Below, in pieces: positions 1-7,811 of a DNA stretch of 64,000 bases. The notes under the pieces were generated by a model. The model was not told the origin of the DNA. It made no database searches and worked only from the letters and a program-made list of their open reading frames with translations. This DNA is from Sanyastnella coralliicola. Lineage in GTDB: Bacteria > Bacteroidota > Bacteroidia > Flavobacteriales_D > Sanyastnellaceae. The stretch is from contig NZ_CP132543.1 of the NCBI RefSeq assembly GCF_030845195.1, forward strand, positions 3,303,501 to 3,367,500. The letters run 5' to 3'. A program made the position numbers and the translations under genes. The first letter of the stretch is position 1. The number at the start of each line of letters is the position of its first letter.

Positions 1-1
1 C

Positions 2-850
2 TTACTGATTCCAACAGCTTGTTGGGGGCTTTCCTAAACGGATGGAAAGGGTTACAGTGGTGAAATTGAACCAATCGCGTCTACCCGGGTCTCCTCGCTG
101 CAGTCCGGCGTTGTTCTCAAGGTCTCCCTCGAGTCCTAAACTGCGGTCTGAAAGGATGACTGCGAGCTCTCCACTTTCGTCAGCCAGAACAGCTGGATTC
201 GCATAAGTGGTTGACACGTCGTCAAGATAATCGGTGTATGTCTTGCGCATCCCCCATTCTAGAGAGATGGCTACAATGCTGAACAGGTTGGCTTTTAGTC
301 CAACACCGAATGGAATTGACACTCCATTCAAACTGTATGGCGCTTCTCCTTCAGAGGTTCCTTGACCTTCTGTTCCTAATGGCTGAAGCTCGTACCAACG
401 TCCTAAGTAGTTCGCTTGCGGCTTGTGTGAGTAGTACCCAAGACCAAGAAAAACGTAAGGGGAAATTGGATCCTTACGGTTTCCAATTTGATAGTCCACG
501 TAGTTCAACTCTACCGTTACAGAACCTTCAATGATTTCGTTTCGGAAACTCAGGTTACGGTTTTGTTGCCAGAGATCGTCACTATCAGCGTCTGTTGCTT
601 CGATGGTTCCGTAGAATACTTGGCCCTTGATAGACCAACGCTTGTCTAGATTCTCTCGGTACATCGCGCCTCCACCTACTCGTAACGTTCCGTTGAAGTG
701 TTGGTATGGGTTGATGTCTCCGATGTAGTATGAAGTACCAGCTACCAAACCGAATTCTCGACTGGTTTCGAACTTCTTTCCTTGAGCGGAGAGATCAATT
801 CCTGCGGTTAGCAGAAATAAAGATGATATGAAAGCGACAATTAAACGCAT
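2..850 (-). CDS. DUF6089 family outer-membrane beta-barrel protein
   Basis: 282 codons, complete (TAA at positions 2-4). The first ~22 residues form a signal peptide (MRLIVAFISS..., cleavage near SAQG). The mature part has alternating aromatic/hydrophobic strands and the segment FGLVAGTSYYIGDINPYQHF, which I recognise from DUF6089 proteins of Bacteroidota. It ends in aromatic-rich strands, as beta-barrels do. It lies 52 bp downstream of nadK on the same strand; in this phylum DUF6089 commonly sits between nadK and the uppS/bamA cluster, which would continue to the left of the window. A role in outer-membrane biogenesis is inferred from that context only; no activity is known to me. Confidence 0.8.
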   Translation of the reverse strand: MRLIVAFISSLFLLTAGIDLSAQGKKFETSREFGLVAGTSYYIGDINPYQHFNGTLRVGGGAMYRENLDKRWSIKGQVFYGTIEATDADSDDLWQQNRNLSFRNEIIEGSVTVELNYVDYQIGNRKDPISPYVFLGLGYYSHKPQANYLGRWYELQPLGTEGQGTSEGEAPYSLNGVSIPFGVGLKANLFSIVAISLEWGMRKTYTDYLDDVSTTYANPAVLADESGELAVILSDRSLGLEGDLENNAGLQRGDPGRRDWFNFTTVTLSIRLGKPPTSCWNQ

Positions 851-902
851 ACCGCACTATAAACGAGATATTTCCAATTGTGTTGCAAAAGTAGTCGAAA
901 CC

Positions 903-1781
903 TTAATTCCTTCGATCAATTCCCCACAGTAACTTATTGCGAATCGTCTGGAAGAAATGCTGATCTTCCATATCGATCAATTTCATCCGGAAAGCCGCTG
1001 TAGAAAGGACTACCTGGGCTCCAGCCTTCAAGCTATAACTATGCGAATCCAAGGTTAGAAGGAATTCTTCTGCTCGTCCTTCAGCACGCAAACGAATTTT
1101 ACAATCATTCGGCACTACCAGTGGACGAACATTCAAATTGTGCGGTGCAATTGGAGTAAGGATGAAATTTTCAGACCCTGGCATCACAATCGGACCTCCA
1201 CAACTTAAGCTGTAAGCCGTAGACCCTGTTGGTGTGGCCACGATCAGCCCATCTGCCCAATAGGTATTGATGAACTTATCGTCTTTATAGGCATCCACTG
1301 TCACCATCGAAGCATCTTCCTTTTTGTGGATCGTCACTTCGTTGAGCGCATATGGGAAATCAATATCTGTGAGATCAGGACAATCAACCTTGATCAAAGA
1401 ACGCTCATCGATTTTGTACTCTTTGTTCTCTAGCGCATCAATGGCCTGGCCGATTTCATCTGTTGGAATGTTCGAAAGGAACCCGAGACGTCCTGTATTG
1501 ATACCAAGCACAGGAATGTCTTTGTCTCGGATAACACCGAGGGTATCAAGCAAGGTTCCATCACCTCCAATGGAGATCATGACATCTGCCCCTTCGATTT
1601 CTGTATGGTCGTGGAATATTTCTGCTTTCGCAGGAAGCGCGATTCCGATCTCATTCAAGAAACGACTAAATCGCTCTCCAACGAGAAGATCATGCCCTCT
1701 AATCACGAGCATATCGAGTAGACCAGTTATGGCATCGATGTACTCGGTTTCGAAGCGTTTACCAAAGACTGCGAGCTTCAT
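903..1781 (-). CDS. nadK: NAD kinase
   Basis: 292 codons. ATP-dependent phosphorylation of NAD+ to NADP+ in the cytosol. Diagnostic motifs: GGDGT at residues 72-76, the following GINTGRLGFLSN, and DGLIVATPTGSTAYSLSCGGP in the C-terminal domain. Length is normal for the family. The start is ATG at 1781; a TACCTTCG box lies only 5 nt upstream, so the transcript may be leaderless. It is transcribed with the DUF6089 gene downstream, and the CBS-domain gene is 38 bp upstream on the same strand. Confidence 0.95.
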   Translation of the reverse strand: MKLAVFGKRFETEYIDAITGLLDMLVIRGHDLLVGERFSRFLNEIGIALPAKAEIFHDHTEIEGADVMISIGGDGTLLDTLGVIRDKDIPVLGINTGRLGFLSNIPTDEIGQAIDALENKEYKIDERSLIKVDCPDLTDIDFPYALNEVTIHKKEDASMVTVDAYKDDKFINTYWADGLIVATPTGSTAYSLSCGGPIVMPGSENFILTPIAPHNLNVRPLVVPNDCKIRLRAEGRAEEFLLTLDSHSYSLKAGAQVVLSTAAFRMKLIDMEDQHFFQTIRNKLLWGIDRRN

Positions 1782-1786
1782 GCTTA

Positions 1787-1794
1787 CGAAGGTA
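1787..1794 (-). promoter_or_regulatory. -7 box of nadK (leaderless type)
   Basis: TACCTTCG on the minus strand, close to the Bacteroidota TAnnTTTG element, ends 5 nt before the nadK ATG. No clear TTTG -33 element was seen. Confidence 0.45.
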
Positions 1795-1819
1795 TCAATA
1801 TTCTATGGGGAAAAGAGGA

Positions 1820-2476
1820 TCAGGTATTGAGATAGCGCATCAGCTCATCATAGCGATTGCGCAGGTCATCCTGATAGTTCGGCGCATCATAAGTAGCCTT
1901 AATGGTGTAATTGTAACGCTGCAAGGTCTGCACGATTCCGCGAATGCTTGTTTCGTTGATCTTGAGCGAGACTTGCACCATTCTGCTATCGCCCATTCGA
2001 GCTACTGAAGCACTCAATACCTTGGCATCATTTGCTTCTACGTGGCGGGCAATGTCACCAAGAGAGTAATCGACATCGTTCATTTCAAGAACAATGACTG
2101 AACCTTCTTGACGAACCGCTGTGAGGTCTGCCAAACACTCGATGATATGGAACGGAAGGATTTCTCCGAGGTAATTTCCTTCTTCATCCACTACAGCCAC
2201 CATGCTGAGTTTGTAGTCAACCATCAATTCAATCACGTCGAAGATGTGCACCTTCGGACTAACCTTGATATCGATCAATTCAAACTCGCCAACATTATTC
2301 TGAACACCTTCTGCGCTGAGCAGCACTGATTCGTCGAGAAGACCAAGAAACTTCTTTCCGTCAAGTACAGCCAGATGGCCTACTTTCCAGTCATCCATGT
2401 ATTGGATTGCGGTTTCTATACTGTCTTTCGCGATCAGCGAAGGAATTTCGTTCGTTATGATGTTATTGATGTCCAT
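1820..2476 (-). CDS. CBS-domain pair protein
   Basis: 218 codons. Residues about 5-125 hold two CBS modules, recognisable by the pattern DSIETAIQYMDDWKVGHLAVLDGKKFLGLLDE followed by HIFDVIELMVDYKLSMVAVVDEEGNYLGEI. The C-terminal ~80 residues look like a small ACT-like domain (EGSVIVLEMNDVDYSLGDIARHVEANDAKVLSA). Such stand-alone proteins bind adenine nucleotides and are regulatory, but the target is unknown. It sits upstream of nadK and is divergent from pdxJ, a conserved arrangement in Bacteroidota. Confidence 0.8.
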   Translation of the reverse strand: MDINNIITNEIPSLIAKDSIETAIQYMDDWKVGHLAVLDGKKFLGLLDESVLLSAEGVQNNVGEFELIDIKVSPKVHIFDVIELMVDYKLSMVAVVDEEGNYLGEILPFHIIECLADLTAVRQEGSVIVLEMNDVDYSLGDIARHVEANDAKVLSASVARMGDSRMVQVSLKINETSIRGIVQTLQRYNYTIKATYDAPNYQDDLRNRYDELMRYLNT

Positions 2477-2500
2477 GTGTTTTCCAGCTACAGATAGCCC

Positions 2501-2508
2501 TACCTTTG
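2501..2508 (+). promoter_or_regulatory. Candidate -7 box for pdxJ
   Basis: TACCTTTG matches the Bacteroidota -7 element. It is 73 nt before the pdxJ ATG, leaving a leader that contains a 6-codon open frame (ATG at 2528, MRAASV) and an imperfect inverted repeat (GTTGAA/TTCAAC) just before the start codon. The -33 element is poor, so this is tentative. Confidence 0.35.
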
Positions 2509-2581
2509 CGTCAACAAGTTAACCGCATGAGGGCTGCCTCTGTTTAAAGGACGTTGAATTTTTAAACAAGTTGTTCAACAG

Positions 2582-3304
2582 ATGAGAAAAACTTCTGTCA
2601 GATTAAGCGTAAATATTAACAAGATCGCCACCATCCGTAATGCTCGAGGTGGGAATACGCCGAATGTGGCCCTCGCGGCCAAAAACACTGAAGCCTTTGG
2701 TGCTGAGGGAATTACAGTTCACCCAAGGCCTGATCAACGTCACATCACCTACGCCGACGTTCGAGAATTAAAGGAAATTGTGACAACAGAATTTAACGTT
2801 GAGGGGTATCCTAACGCTGAATTCATGAAGCTCGTTGAGGAGGTAAAACCACACCAAGTGACGCTTGTCCCAGACCCACCGGGTGTACTAACAAGCAACG
2901 CTGGATGGAACACCATTGAGCATGCCGATTTCTTGAAAGATGTCATTGCCCAGCTTTCTTCATGGGGAGCGCGCACCAGTGTATTCATCGAAACTGATGA
3001 AGCCATGATTGAAGGCGCGAAAGCATGTGGTTCAGATCGAATTGAGTTGTACACAGAAGCTTATGCTACCGGTTTTGCGAAAAACCCTGAGGAGGCTGTT
3101 GCCCCTTTTGTTCGATCAGCAGCATTTGCCAGAGACATTGGATTGGGCGTGAACGCAGGTCACGATTTGAACTTAGATAACCTGGCTTTCTTCGCTCAAG
3201 AAGTGAAAGGACTGCAAGAAGTTTCCATAGGCCATGCACTCATAAGCGACGCCTTGTACTATGGATTAGAGAACACGGTTCAAATGTACCTCGGCAAACT
3301 CTAG
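2582..3304 (+). CDS. pdxJ: Pyridoxine 5'-phosphate synthase
   Basis: 240 codons. Condenses 1-deoxyxylulose 5-phosphate with 3-amino-2-oxopropyl phosphate to pyridoxine 5'-phosphate, the last ring-forming step of DXP-dependent vitamin B6 synthesis. Family motifs are clear: LSVNINKIATIRNARGG at the N-terminus, HPRPDQRHI near residue 48, LVPDPPGVLTSNAGW in the middle and GVNAGHDLNLDNL near the C-terminus. Length is typical. Three bases separate its stop from the next gene, so the hydrolase is co-transcribed. Confidence 0.96.
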   Translation: MRKTSVRLSVNINKIATIRNARGGNTPNVALAAKNTEAFGAEGITVHPRPDQRHITYADVRELKEIVTTEFNVEGYPNAEFMKLVEEVKPHQVTLVPDPPGVLTSNAGWNTIEHADFLKDVIAQLSSWGARTSVFIETDEAMIEGAKACGSDRIELYTEAYATGFAKNPEEAVAPFVRSAAFARDIGLGVNAGHDLNLDNLAFFAQEVKGLQEVSIGHALISDALYYGLENTVQMYLGKL

Positions 3305-3307
3305 CAC

Positions 3308-4075
3308 ATGGAATTGTTCTACCGAAAAATTGGTGAGGAAGGAAGACCTCTCATTATTCTTCACGGACTGTTTGGCTCGGGAGATAATTGGCAAACGTTA
3401 GCACGCAGCTATGCGGAAGACCACCAAGTCTACCTTGTTGACCAACGCAACCACGGTCGTTCTCCTCATGCTGATGAGTTCAGTTACGAATTGATGGCTG
3501 ATGACCTCGCCAAATTTGTGGAAGATCACGATTTGACCGACGTTGATATGATTGGTCATTCGATGGGTGGAAAAACAGCGATGCTCTTTGCTTCAGAGCA
3601 TAGTTATGCCTTGAATAAACTCATCGTTGCTGACATGGCTCCAAAGCCATACCCTCTTCACCACCAAAAGATACTAGAGGCACTGATGACAGCTGACCTA
3701 AATTCCCTTGGCACCCGAGGAGCTGTTGGTAAACACCTCGAACAACACATTGAAGAAGAGGGAGTGCGTCAGTTCCTACTGAAGAATCTTTATTGGAAGA
3801 ACAAAGGAGAACTCGCTTGGCGATTCAATGTTCCGGTGCTGAACCGAGAGATCGGGGTAATTGTAGACGAAACCGACCAACAGATCTGTTTGACAGATAC
3901 ATTATTCGTTAGAGGTAGCGAATCAAACTACATAACTGACGAAGATCAGTTTTACCTTTCTCACTACTTCCCAAACTCTGAGTTAGAGACGATAAACGGC
4001 GCTGGACACTGGCTTCACGCCGAAGCGCCTGAAACTTTCTTAGCTGTCACTCGTACCTTTTTGGAGGCACTCTAA
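3308..4075 (+). CDS. Alpha/beta-fold hydrolase (YbfF-like)
   Basis: 255 codons. An esterase-type alpha/beta hydrolase: oxyanion region LHGLFGSGDNW near residue 19, nucleophile Ser85 in GHSMGG, and the likely catalytic His in GAGHWLHAEAP near the C-terminus. It resembles YbfF-type acyl-CoA/ester hydrolases; the substrate cannot be told from sequence. No signal peptide, so cytosolic. It follows pdxJ by 3 bp. Confidence 0.85.
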   Translation: MELFYRKIGEEGRPLIILHGLFGSGDNWQTLARSYAEDHQVYLVDQRNHGRSPHADEFSYELMADDLAKFVEDHDLTDVDMIGHSMGGKTAMLFASEHSYALNKLIVADMAPKPYPLHHQKILEALMTADLNSLGTRGAVGKHLEQHIEEEGVRQFLLKNLYWKNKGELAWRFNVPVLNREIGVIVDETDQQICLTDTLFVRGSESNYITDEDQFYLSHYFPNSELETINGAGHWLHAEAPETFLAVTRTFLEAL

Positions 4076-4109
4076 CGACTAAAGTCGATTTACTGTCGAC
4101 GAAATGTTG

Positions 4110-4117
4110 TATTTTTG
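4110..4117 (+). promoter_or_regulatory. -7 box of the di-heme peroxidase gene
   Basis: TATTTTTG, a full match to TAnnTTTG, 38 nt before the ATG at 4156. No matching TTTG lies 19 bp upstream. Confidence 0.4.
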
Positions 4118-4155
4118 TGATAACTGACAATCTACTTATAACTAAAAAACTCATA

Positions 4156-5517
4156 ATGCAGCGATCTATTAACCGGATCTTCCTTGCATCAGCGGTGGTA
4201 TTGCTCACGCTTGCCGGCTGTAAGAAAGACAAGACCGATGATCAAACTACCGAAGTGGTAGATCTTGATGCTCAGCTCCGTGAAGTACTTGAAACGGCGT
4301 CGAATGGACAGGGGCTAAATTATTTCATTCTTCCGGAGAGCGATCAGTTCTCACTGATTCCGCAAGACCCATTGAACCCATTGAACACTGCCAAGGTTGA
4401 ACTTGGTCGTTTGTTGTTCCATGAAACGGGGATAGGTCTTAATCCCAGATTAGAAATTGGTACTGGGACTTTTTCGTGTGCGACTTGTCATCACTCAGCG
4501 GCTGGATTTCAGGCCAATGTTCGACAAGGGATAGGAGAAGGTGGCATTGGATTTGGGATGTCAGGTGAAGGGCGAGAAGCCAATCCAGCTTACCCTGCTG
4601 ACTCAATGGATATACAAACGCGCCGTTCTCCTACTATTATGAACAGTGCATATCAAGATGTAATGCTATGGAATGGACAGTTCGGAGCCACTGGAGTGAA
4701 TGAAGGCACAGAGTCTCAATGGACGCCAGGGACACCTATTTTCAACAACAACTTTGGCCATCAAGGAGTTGAAACACAAGCTATTGCTGGATTAACCGTC
4801 CATCGTAGTCTTATCAACGAAGAAATATGTCAAGAAATCGACTTGTATGAAGAACTATTTGACATAGCATTCCCGGATTGGCCAGAAGCAACGCGTTATA
4901 CCAACAGAACTGGAGGTTTAGCGATTGCAGCTTATGAAAGAACAATATTGGCCAACCAATCACCATGGCAAGACTGGCTTCGTGGAAACACAAACGCCAT
5001 GACTGACAGCGAAAAACGTGGTGCAACGTTGTTCTTCTCTAAAGCAGAATGTAACAGCTGCCATTCGGGACCTGCCCTTAGCAGCATGACTTTCTACGGT
5101 ATCGGGATGAATGACTTGTCTGGCCCAGATGTCATCAATGGAACTGACGACGATAAAGGACGTGGTGGATTCACTGGTAATCCTGAAGATGAATACAAAT
5201 TCAAGACTCCTCAGTTATATAACCTTAGAGACTCACCTTTCTTTGGCCACGGAGGAACTTTCACTTCTGTTCGTCAAGTTATCGAATACAAGAATAATGC
5301 GGTTGCCGAAAACATGAATGTTCCTGCTTCACAATTGGCAGAAGAATTCCATGCACTTCAATTGACAGAACAAGAGATTGATGACCTTGTGAACTTCATT
5401 GAATACGCATTGTACGATCCAAACTTGGTGCGTTACACACCGGATGCACTTCCTAGCGGACAGTGTTTCCCGAACAATGACGCGATCTCTCAGATTGACC
5501 AAGGTTGTATCGAATAA
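4156..5517 (+). CDS. Di-heme cytochrome c peroxidase family lipoprotein
   Basis: 453 codons from ATG 4156; an upstream in-frame ATG (4117) lies in the promoter region and is less likely. The N-terminus is a lipoprotein signal with lipobox LAGC, so the protein should be lipid-anchored in the cell envelope. Two CxxCH haem-binding motifs, CATCH and CNSCH, define the two haem domains of the MauG/CcpA family, which reduce H2O2 with electrons from small cytochromes or oxidise protein side chains. Monocistronic, with a good terminator after it. MauG-like versus peroxidase activity cannot be decided. Confidence 0.9.
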   Translation: MQRSINRIFLASAVVLLTLAGCKKDKTDDQTTEVVDLDAQLREVLETASNGQGLNYFILPESDQFSLIPQDPLNPLNTAKVELGRLLFHETGIGLNPRLEIGTGTFSCATCHHSAAGFQANVRQGIGEGGIGFGMSGEGREANPAYPADSMDIQTRRSPTIMNSAYQDVMLWNGQFGATGVNEGTESQWTPGTPIFNNNFGHQGVETQAIAGLTVHRSLINEEICQEIDLYEELFDIAFPDWPEATRYTNRTGGLAIAAYERTILANQSPWQDWLRGNTNAMTDSEKRGATLFFSKAECNSCHSGPALSSMTFYGIGMNDLSGPDVINGTDDDKGRGGFTGNPEDEYKFKTPQLYNLRDSPFFGHGGTFTSVRQVIEYKNNAVAENMNVPASQLAEEFHALQLTEQEIDDLVNFIEYALYDPNLVRYTPDALPSGQCFPNNDAISQIDQGCIE

Positions 5518-5540
5518 AGACACCAACTACTAAACAAGAT

Positions 5541-5573
5541 GGCGCCTTCCTTCGGGGAGGCGCTTTTCTTTTT
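5541..5573 (+). terminator. Rho-independent terminator of the peroxidase gene
   Basis: Stem GCGCCTTCC (5542-5550) with GGGAGGCGC (5555-5563), one G-T wobble, followed by TTTTCTTTTT. The T-run reaches the stop codon of the convergent ClC gene. Confidence 0.85.
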
Positions 5574-7329
5574 AGGAAACTTCCACCAAGACTTGGCGGT
5601 AGGCTGAGAACAGTCGAGACTTAGAGACAAAGCCAATGTACTTTCCTTGCTCATCGACCACAGGCAGGTTCCAGGCTACAGAATCATCGAATTTAGACAC
5701 CACCGTTTCCATCCGATCTGAAAGGTGAATGATCTCCGGCGGGAGTGTCATTAGCTCATTTACTTTGACATCGTCGTACAGCTCTGTATTGAACATAATC
5801 GATCGAATGTCATCCAACATGAGGATACCTATCAGTCGTTCAGCAGGATCAACTACTGCAAAGATGTTTCGCTTACTGTTACTGACAACAGCAATTAATT
5901 CACGCAAGGAGTCTTCCGGTTGAATGGTCGCAAAGTTGGTTTCGATTTCATCTTTGAGACTCATCAAGGTCAACACTGCTTTGTCTTTGTTATGCGTAAT
6001 CAACTCCCCTTTCGCAGCCAGCTCGCGGGTATAGATCGTGTGTTTCGTGAAGAGTCGACTGGTGTAATAAGCTATTCCGGCGGTAGCCATTAGAGGAACA
6101 AAAAGCTGATAGCCCCCACTAATTTCAGCGATCAAGAAGATGGAGGTCAAGGGCGCATGAAGCACTCCGGCCATCAAGCCAGCCATTCCTAACAAGGCAA
6201 AATTACCAACGGGGATATCGCCGGCTGCGGGAGTCTTCTGCAAGACCTTCGCAACTAAGTATCCAAAGGTTCCTCCCATGAAAAGCGTAGGGGCGAAAAT
6301 TCCACCAACTCCACCAGAGCCGAGTGTAATTCCGGTAGCCACTACCTTCAACACCATCAAAGCAAAGAGGAAACCGAGCAGATACCACGACTCCATCGAC
6401 ACTTCAAAGAAAACTGAGTTGACAGTGGTTTCCCTAAGATCATCACGGAGGAATGCATTCAGGATATCATAACCCTCACCATAAAGCGGAGGGAATACCA
6501 AGATGATACCTCCGAGTAACATTCCGCCGAAGGCGACACGAACCCAACCGTTCTTAATCGCGTTCATCCGATGGGTAATCCACAAGTAAATGCGATTGAA
6601 ATAGAACGAGAACACCCCACAACCAATCCCCAATACCACATAGTAAAACAAGTAGCGCGCCTTGAACGGAGCCACTTCATCAAGACTCAGGAGTTGTCCG
6701 TCATTCACAAAAAGGTAGGTGGTCAACAATGCCGACAGCGAAGCCATCAAGAGCGGAACTAAGCTGGCCGTAGTCAAGTCAATCATAATCACCTCAACGG
6801 CAAAAATGATCGCTGCCACCGGTGCTTTAAATATGGCCGCCAAAGAACCAGCCGCGGCACATCCAATCATCAGAATGCGCGTTTTGTAGTTCATCTTCAG
6901 CGAAGCGGCGATGTTAGACCCGATGCTTGCACTCGATTGGACCGCAGGCGCCTCCAGTCCGGCGCTTCCCCCGAAACCCACAGTGAAAATACTGGTGATG
7001 ATGGAGGCAAACATCTGCTTTCGACGAAGCTGCCCTTTTCGTTTACTAATGGCGTATAACGTGGAAGGGATTCCAGGCCCGGGGTGGACACCTTTCAAGA
7101 ATCGTTTGACGATTAAAAGTGTCAGAAGAATACCGATGCCTGGGTAAATGGCGTAAAGCCAGTTTAGGCCGTCAATGGCAAAGTTCTCGGTGAGTAGCCG
7201 ACGAATTCCGAATACTATATTCTTGAGGATGACGGCTACAAGACCTGAGGCTATACCCACAGCGATGCTCATGAGTATCAAGGCATGCTTTTGGCGAATA
7301 GAAAGAAGGTAAGCTCTCAGACGTTCCAT
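5572..7329 (-). CDS. ClC-family chloride channel/transporter with CBS pair
   Basis: 585 codons. About ten membrane helices (residues ~15-425) with ClC selectivity motifs: GSAGLEAPAVQ (the GxExP element), GSGGVGGIFAPTLFMGG (GxFxP) and a late GMAGLMAGVLHAPLT. The C-terminal ~130 residues are two CBS modules (ATIQPEDSLRELIAVVS... and LMTLPPEIIHLSDRMETVV...), which in this family sense nucleotides. It moves chloride across the inner membrane; channel versus H+/Cl- antiport is not settled. The gene has its own promoter. Confidence 0.92.
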   Translation of the reverse strand: MERLRAYLLSIRQKHALILMSIAVGIASGLVAVILKNIVFGIRRLLTENFAIDGLNWLYAIYPGIGILLTLLIVKRFLKGVHPGPGIPSTLYAISKRKGQLRRKQMFASIITSIFTVGFGGSAGLEAPAVQSSASIGSNIAASLKMNYKTRILMIGCAAAGSLAAIFKAPVAAIIFAVEVIMIDLTTASLVPLLMASLSALLTTYLFVNDGQLLSLDEVAPFKARYLFYYVVLGIGCGVFSFYFNRIYLWITHRMNAIKNGWVRVAFGGMLLGGIILVFPPLYGEGYDILNAFLRDDLRETTVNSVFFEVSMESWYLLGFLFALMVLKVVATGITLGSGGVGGIFAPTLFMGGTFGYLVAKVLQKTPAAGDIPVGNFALLGMAGLMAGVLHAPLTSIFLIAEISGGYQLFVPLMATAGIAYYTSRLFTKHTIYTRELAAKGELITHNKDKAVLTLMSLKDEIETNFATIQPEDSLRELIAVVSNSKRNIFAVVDPAERLIGILMLDDIRSIMFNTELYDDVKVNELMTLPPEIIHLSDRMETVVSKFDDSVAWNLPVVDEQGKYIGFVSKSRLFSAYRQVLVEVS

Positions 7330-7347
7330 CAGGGGAGATCAGTGGCA

Positions 7348-7355
7348 CAAATCTA
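7348..7355 (-). promoter_or_regulatory. -7 box of the ClC gene
   Basis: TAGATTTG on the minus strand (full TAnnTTTG match), 18 nt before the ATG. A TTG about 21 bp upstream lies in the T-run of the minus-strand terminator at 7380-7407, so terminator and promoter overlap. Confidence 0.5.
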
Positions 7356-7379
7356 TTGGAAAACCTCCATGACACCCAA

Positions 7380-7407
7380 CAAAAACGCCGGATACAAGAC
7401 CCGGCGC
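7380..7407 (-). terminator. Minus-strand terminator with no obvious gene
   Basis: Stem CGCCGG (7386-7391) with CCGGCG (7401-7406); on the minus strand it is followed by TTTTT. There is no minus-strand coding gene between here and 7811 for it to serve. Confidence 0.65.
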
Positions 7408-7560
7408 CTGATGAGAAAAAAATAGATCGGTGCGTTCATTGTCAGAAAACTGCATTCAGCTTTCTTACATTCAACTCTATGAAGTTACGTTTCCTCATTT
7501 CGAGAAGTGTAGGACTACTGATAAGCCATCTGTAGGAATATTCTGACACCAGGCATGGTT
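7381..7560 (-). ncRNA. Candidate small RNA A (boundaries uncertain)
   Basis: Inferred from the orphan terminator at 7380-7407 and from an upstream block on the minus strand, GGTGTCAG followed by TCCTACA (7550-7531). A similar block and spacing precede candidate B. The 5' end is a guess; no good -7 box was found. Confidence 0.25.
7508..7537 (+). repeat. Two TGTAGGA elements
   Basis: TGTAGGA at 7508-7514 and 7531-7537, start-to-start 23 bp. The second continues as TAGGAATATTCTGA, an imperfect version of the 6-2-6 palindrome at 7729-7742. Confidence 0.4.
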
Positions 7561-7563
7561 GGT

Positions 7564-7590
7564 AAAAAACCACCGGTTGGGGCCGGTGGC
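7564..7590 (-). terminator. Second minus-strand terminator with no obvious gene
   Basis: Seven-pair stem CCACCGG (7570-7576) with CCGGTGG (7583-7589), loop TTGGGG; on the minus strand it is followed by six T. No minus-strand coding gene lies upstream. Confidence 0.7.
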
Positions 7591-7722
7591 TGCCTATTGA
7601 GATCATCATGTTTGCTAAAAGTGAACAGTGGTATAGGATGGATGATCCGACCTTGAATAGGTCATTAGACGATACGAAGCTAAGTGGTTCATTTCCATAT
7701 GATGTAGGACACTGACACCCAT
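7565..7722 (-). ncRNA. Candidate small RNA B (boundaries uncertain)
   Basis: Inferred from the terminator at 7564-7590 and a minus-strand block GGGTGTCAGTGTCCTACA (7720-7703) about 113 nt before it, echoing the ~121-nt arrangement in candidate A. It could instead be the 3' end of an antisense transcript from the universal stress promoter. Confidence 0.25.
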
Positions 7723-7744
7723 CCTTCCTAGGAAAATTCCTACA
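7703..7744. promoter_or_regulatory. Putative operator TAGGAA-N2-TTCCTA upstream of the universal stress gene
   Basis: Perfect 6-2-6 inverted repeat at 7729-7742, with another TGTAGGA half-site at 7703-7709. Its centre is about 50 bp before the expected transcription start (-7-like box TATTTTCG at 7774-7781), a fitting distance for an activator. The 7-2-7-like shape recalls NarL/LuxR-type sites; the binding protein is unknown. Confidence 0.45.
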
Positions 7745-7773
7745 CGCTTAGGAGCTATCACATGAGATATTGC

Positions 7774-7781
7774 TATTTTCG
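7774..7781 (+). promoter_or_regulatory. -7 box of the universal stress gene
   Basis: TATTTTCG, 30 nt before the ATG at 7812. There is no TTTG at the -33 position, consistent with a need for an activator. Confidence 0.35.
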
Positions 7782-7811
7782 ACCTGTAAAGCAGTTACGA
7801 CCCAATACGCC

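Larger units (their letters stand above)
7330..7811. other. 480-bp gene-free regulatory gap
   Basis: The only stretch over 300 bases without a convincing gene. It holds the ClC promoter, two minus-strand terminators (7380-7407, 7564-7590), four TGTAGGA elements (one in a perfect TAGGAA-N2-TTCCTA palindrome) and the promoter region of the universal stress gene. A 54-codon minus-strand frame starting near 7608 runs through a terminator stem and is probably chance. Confidence 0.7.

Noticed and set aside
7446-7608. 54-codon minus-strand open frame in the gap before the universal stress gene
   Set aside because: It runs straight through a strong terminator stem and resembles no known protein.
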